A stretch of DNA of 64,000 bases, taken from Actinomadura spongiicola. GTDB taxonomy: Bacteria > Actinomycetota > Actinomycetes > Streptosporangiales > Streptosporangiaceae. A program made the translations under genes and the position numbers. Every line of letters starts with the position of its first letter. Positions within the stretch are counted from its first letter, which is position 1. The stretch is from assembly GCF_003432485.1 (NCBI RefSeq), contig NZ_QVNQ01000008.1:248001-312000 (forward strand), given 5' to 3'. The notes under the pieces are model-generated. The model was given only the letters and a program-made list of their open reading frames with translations. It ran no database searches and had not been told where the DNA came from. Shown piece after piece: positions 62,321-64,000 of this stretch.

Positions 62321-63021
62321 CGGGTGACCTCCGCTCGCTCGTCGGCTCGCTCGTCGGCGACGATCCGGCCGTCGAGGACGCGGACCCGGCGCGGCGCCCC
62401 GGCGGCGACGTCCGGGTCGTGCGTGATGATCGCGACGGTGGTGCCGGCGCGGTTCAGCTCGCGCAGCAGCGCCAGCACCTCGGCGCCCGCCGCGGAGTCG
62501 AGGTTGCCGGTCGGCTCGTCCGCCAGCAGCAGGTCGGGGTCGCCGACCACCGCCCGCGCCACCGCGACACGCTGCCGCTCGCCGCCCGAGAGCTCGTGCG
62601 GCCGGTGCGCGGTCCGGTGGTCGAGCCCGACCCGGGCGAGGGCCTCCCTCGCCCGTTCCCTGCGCTCCCCCGGCCGGGACCCGCTGTAGAGGAGGCCGTC
62701 GGCGACGTTGTCGAGGGCGCTCACACCCGCGGCGAGGTGGAAGTGCTGGAAGACGAACCCGATGTGGCGGGCGCGCAGTGCCGACAGCTCCCGGTCGCCG
62801 AGGGCCGCCACCTCGTGACCGGCGACCCGCACGGTTCCCCTGGAGGGGCGGTCCAGCGTCCCGATCAGGTGCAGCAGCGTCGATTTCCCCGACCCGGACG
62901 GCCCGACGATCGCGGCGAGTTCCCCCGCCTCGATCGTCAGGTCGACTCCGCGCAGCGCGGCGACACCGGCGCCGTACTCCTTGGCCACACCGGTCAGCTC
63001 GACGATGTTCGTGGGCATCAT
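62317..63021 (-). CDS. MacB-type ABC transporter ATP-binding protein
   Basis: A 234-residue ATPase with Walker A GPSGSGKST, Q-loop FVFQHFHLAAGV, signature LSGGERQRVAVARA and Walker B LLLADEPTGNLDS, the LolD/MacB type. The ATG at 63021 overlaps the adaptor stop (ATGA), so translation is coupled. It powers the three-part efflux or mechanotransmission system in which MacB does not itself pump through the membrane. Confidence 0.93.
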   Translation of the reverse strand: MMPTNIVELTGVAKEYGAGVAALRGVDLTIEAGELAAIVGPSGSGKSTLLHLIGTLDRPSRGTVRVAGHEVAALGDRELSALRARHIGFVFQHFHLAAGVSALDNVADGLLYSGSRPGERRERAREALARVGLDHRTAHRPHELSGGERQRVAVARAVVGDPDLLLADEPTGNLDSAAGAEVLALLRELNRAGTTVAIITHDPDVAAGAPRRVRVLDGRIVADERADERAEVTR

Positions 63022-64000
63022 GTGGCCGCCACCCCGACCTGCACGCCTTCGGCGATGCCGGGGCCGCTGACCTCGACGCGACCGCCGCCGAACGTCCCGG
63101 CGCGCACGGGCACGAGCCGCGTGCGCGGGCCGTCCACGACCTCGACGCCGAAACCGCCCTCGCGCAGGGCCAGCAGCGCCTCCACCGGCACCGACAGGAC
63201 GTTCTCGCGCCGCCGGCTCTCCAGTTCGACGCTGACCGGCGCCTCCTCCAGGCGTCCGGTCGGGGCGTCGCCCAGGGAGATGTCGACGCCGATCGTGGTC
63301 TTCTTCTCCTGCCCTTCCCCGGTCGTCTCCGCGACGCCGCCGACCTTGGTGATCGTTCCGTTGACGGTCGCGCCGCCCGGCAGCTCGACCGTGACCTTCG
63401 CGCCCTCGCGGGCGAGGTCCTGCCGGTCGGCGTCCAGGTCGACGTGGACGACGCGCCGGGTGCCCGCCACGGTCAGGACGGGCTGTCCCTGCGCCGTCCG
63501 TTTCCCTTCGGGCGCCGTGACCTGCCTGACGCGGACGGCCCCGTCCAGGAAGACGACCTGGGCGGCGTCGACCGTGCCGGTCTCGGGGAGCCCGCGGTCG
63601 TCCTGCCATTTCCTGACGGCGGCCTCGGTCGCCGCGGTGAACTCGCGGTCCACGGTCATGCCGCCGTAGCCGAGGGCCTTGAGGTTGCGTTCGAGTTGCC
63701 GCACGTCCTTGCCCGAGACGCCGTTGCCGAGCGTCCGGTACATGGGGCCGCCGCCGTACATGAGGGTGACCGGTCGGCCGTCCACCGCGAGGAGCGTTCC
63801 GCCGCGTTCGACCGTGGCGCCCGGCTCCGGCGCCCATGTCACGACACCGGACGCGCCCGTCCACACCTCGCGGACGTCGGCGTACGTGAGTTGGCCGTCC
63901 ACGGTCTCGGTGTCGACGAGATCGCCCCGGGTCACCGCGGCGGTCGCCGGCCGCGTCCGGGGCCCGGCCTCCGCCTCGTCGCCGTCCGCCGACCAGGCCA
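63018..64000 (-). CDS. efflux adaptor protein with peptidoglycan-binding domain (5' end outside window)
   Basis: 327 codons are visible; the N-terminus lies past the right edge. A biotinyl-lipoyl-like segment (GVVTWAPEPGATVERGGTLLAVDG) is followed by a PG_binding_1 domain (GNGVSGKDVRQLERNLKALG; AAVRKWQDDRGLPETGTVD) and HlyD-like barrel domains. Such MacA-like adaptors with an inserted peptidoglycan-binding domain are common in actinobacteria. They link the MacB pair to the cell wall, as there is no outer membrane. Confidence 0.88.
   Translation of the reverse strand, partial: AWSADGDEAEAGPRTRPATAAVTRGDLVDTETVDGQLTYADVREVWTGASGVVTWAPEPGATVERGGTLLAVDGRPVTLMYGGGPMYRTLGNGVSGKDVRQLERNLKALGYGGMTVDREFTAATEAAVRKWQDDRGLPETGTVDAAQVVFLDGAVRVRQVTAPEGKRTAQGQPVLTVAGTRRVVHVDLDADRQDLAREGAKVTVELPGGATVNGTITKVGGVAETTGEGQEKKTTIGVDISLGDAPTGRLEEAPVSVELESRRRENVLSVPVEALLALREGGFGVEVVDGPRTRLVPVRAGTFGGGRVEVSGPGIAEGVQVGVAAT

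Overview
The window reads as the chromosome of a high-GC filamentous actinomycete. An Actinomadura/Thermomonosporaceae-like source is my inference and cannot be proven from 64 kb. The evidence is very high GC with strong third-position bias, many GTG/TTG starts, a conservon (cvnA-D) operon, a WhiB-type protein, a DtxR/IdeR-type iron box, an HelD/HelR-type RNA polymerase ATPase, the coproporphyrin heme enzymes (HemY/CgoX, HemQ, HemE), DUF3000 beside RNase D, and a LigC ligase plus a stand-alone LigD-type polymerase. I see no rRNA, tRNA, CRISPR array, complete insertion sequence or prophage. It is mostly ordinary chromosome, with two unusual repeat families.

Layout. 1-2673: AAA+ protein with two ATPase modules, running off the left edge. 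2903-4494: STAS protein and SGNH hydrolase, converging on a three-unit 160-bp repeat array. 4671-9701: conservon operon cvnA-B-C-D on the minus strand. 10341-14165: NitT/TauT-type ABC importer with a decayed second-permease remnant, then a flavin monooxygenase. 15447-17568: divergent TetR and MFS exporter with operator-like boxes. 17591-21835: bifunctional 3'-5' exonuclease/DNA polymerase, DUF4234 protein and metallophosphoesterase. 22234-27038: lipid kinase, FAD oxidase, TetR and GlpD, a glycerol-phosphate/lipid cluster. 27125-28518: iron-box-controlled sucrase/ferredoxin-like protein, then WhiB. 28870-31833: phosphoribosyltransferase, a phosphotriesterase-like protein that has lost metal ligands, and a BrkB membrane protein. 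32387-35886: assimilatory sulfate reduction operon (leader peptide, sirA, zinc-ribbon protein, cysH, sirohydrochlorin chelatase).

35933-45215: LiaF-like protein, sulfotransferase, lipoprotein, DUF4262, GlgX, RibD-like reductase, LigC and Tat-exported PhoD. 45433-53491: HelD/HelR ATPase, Xaa-Pro peptidase, Tat-exported amine oxidase, LigD-type polymerase and MsrB. 53496-60633: hemQ-hemY, DUF4349 lipoprotein, a second 157-bp repeat array, hemE, zinc-ribbon protein, DUF3000 and RNase D. 60653-64000: small PH-like protein and a MacAB-like ABC exporter that runs off the right edge.

Two repeat systems deserve attention. The first is a structured 157-160-bp tandem unit. It fills the gap between convergent genes at two loci 53 kb apart, and in both it begins on the last base of a stop codon. 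The second is a 54-bp (18-codon) unit embedded in frame in two unrelated proteins, a DNA polymerase and an FAD oxidase. It sits in opposite orientations relative to the two reading frames and stays open in both, much as Rickettsia palindromic elements do.
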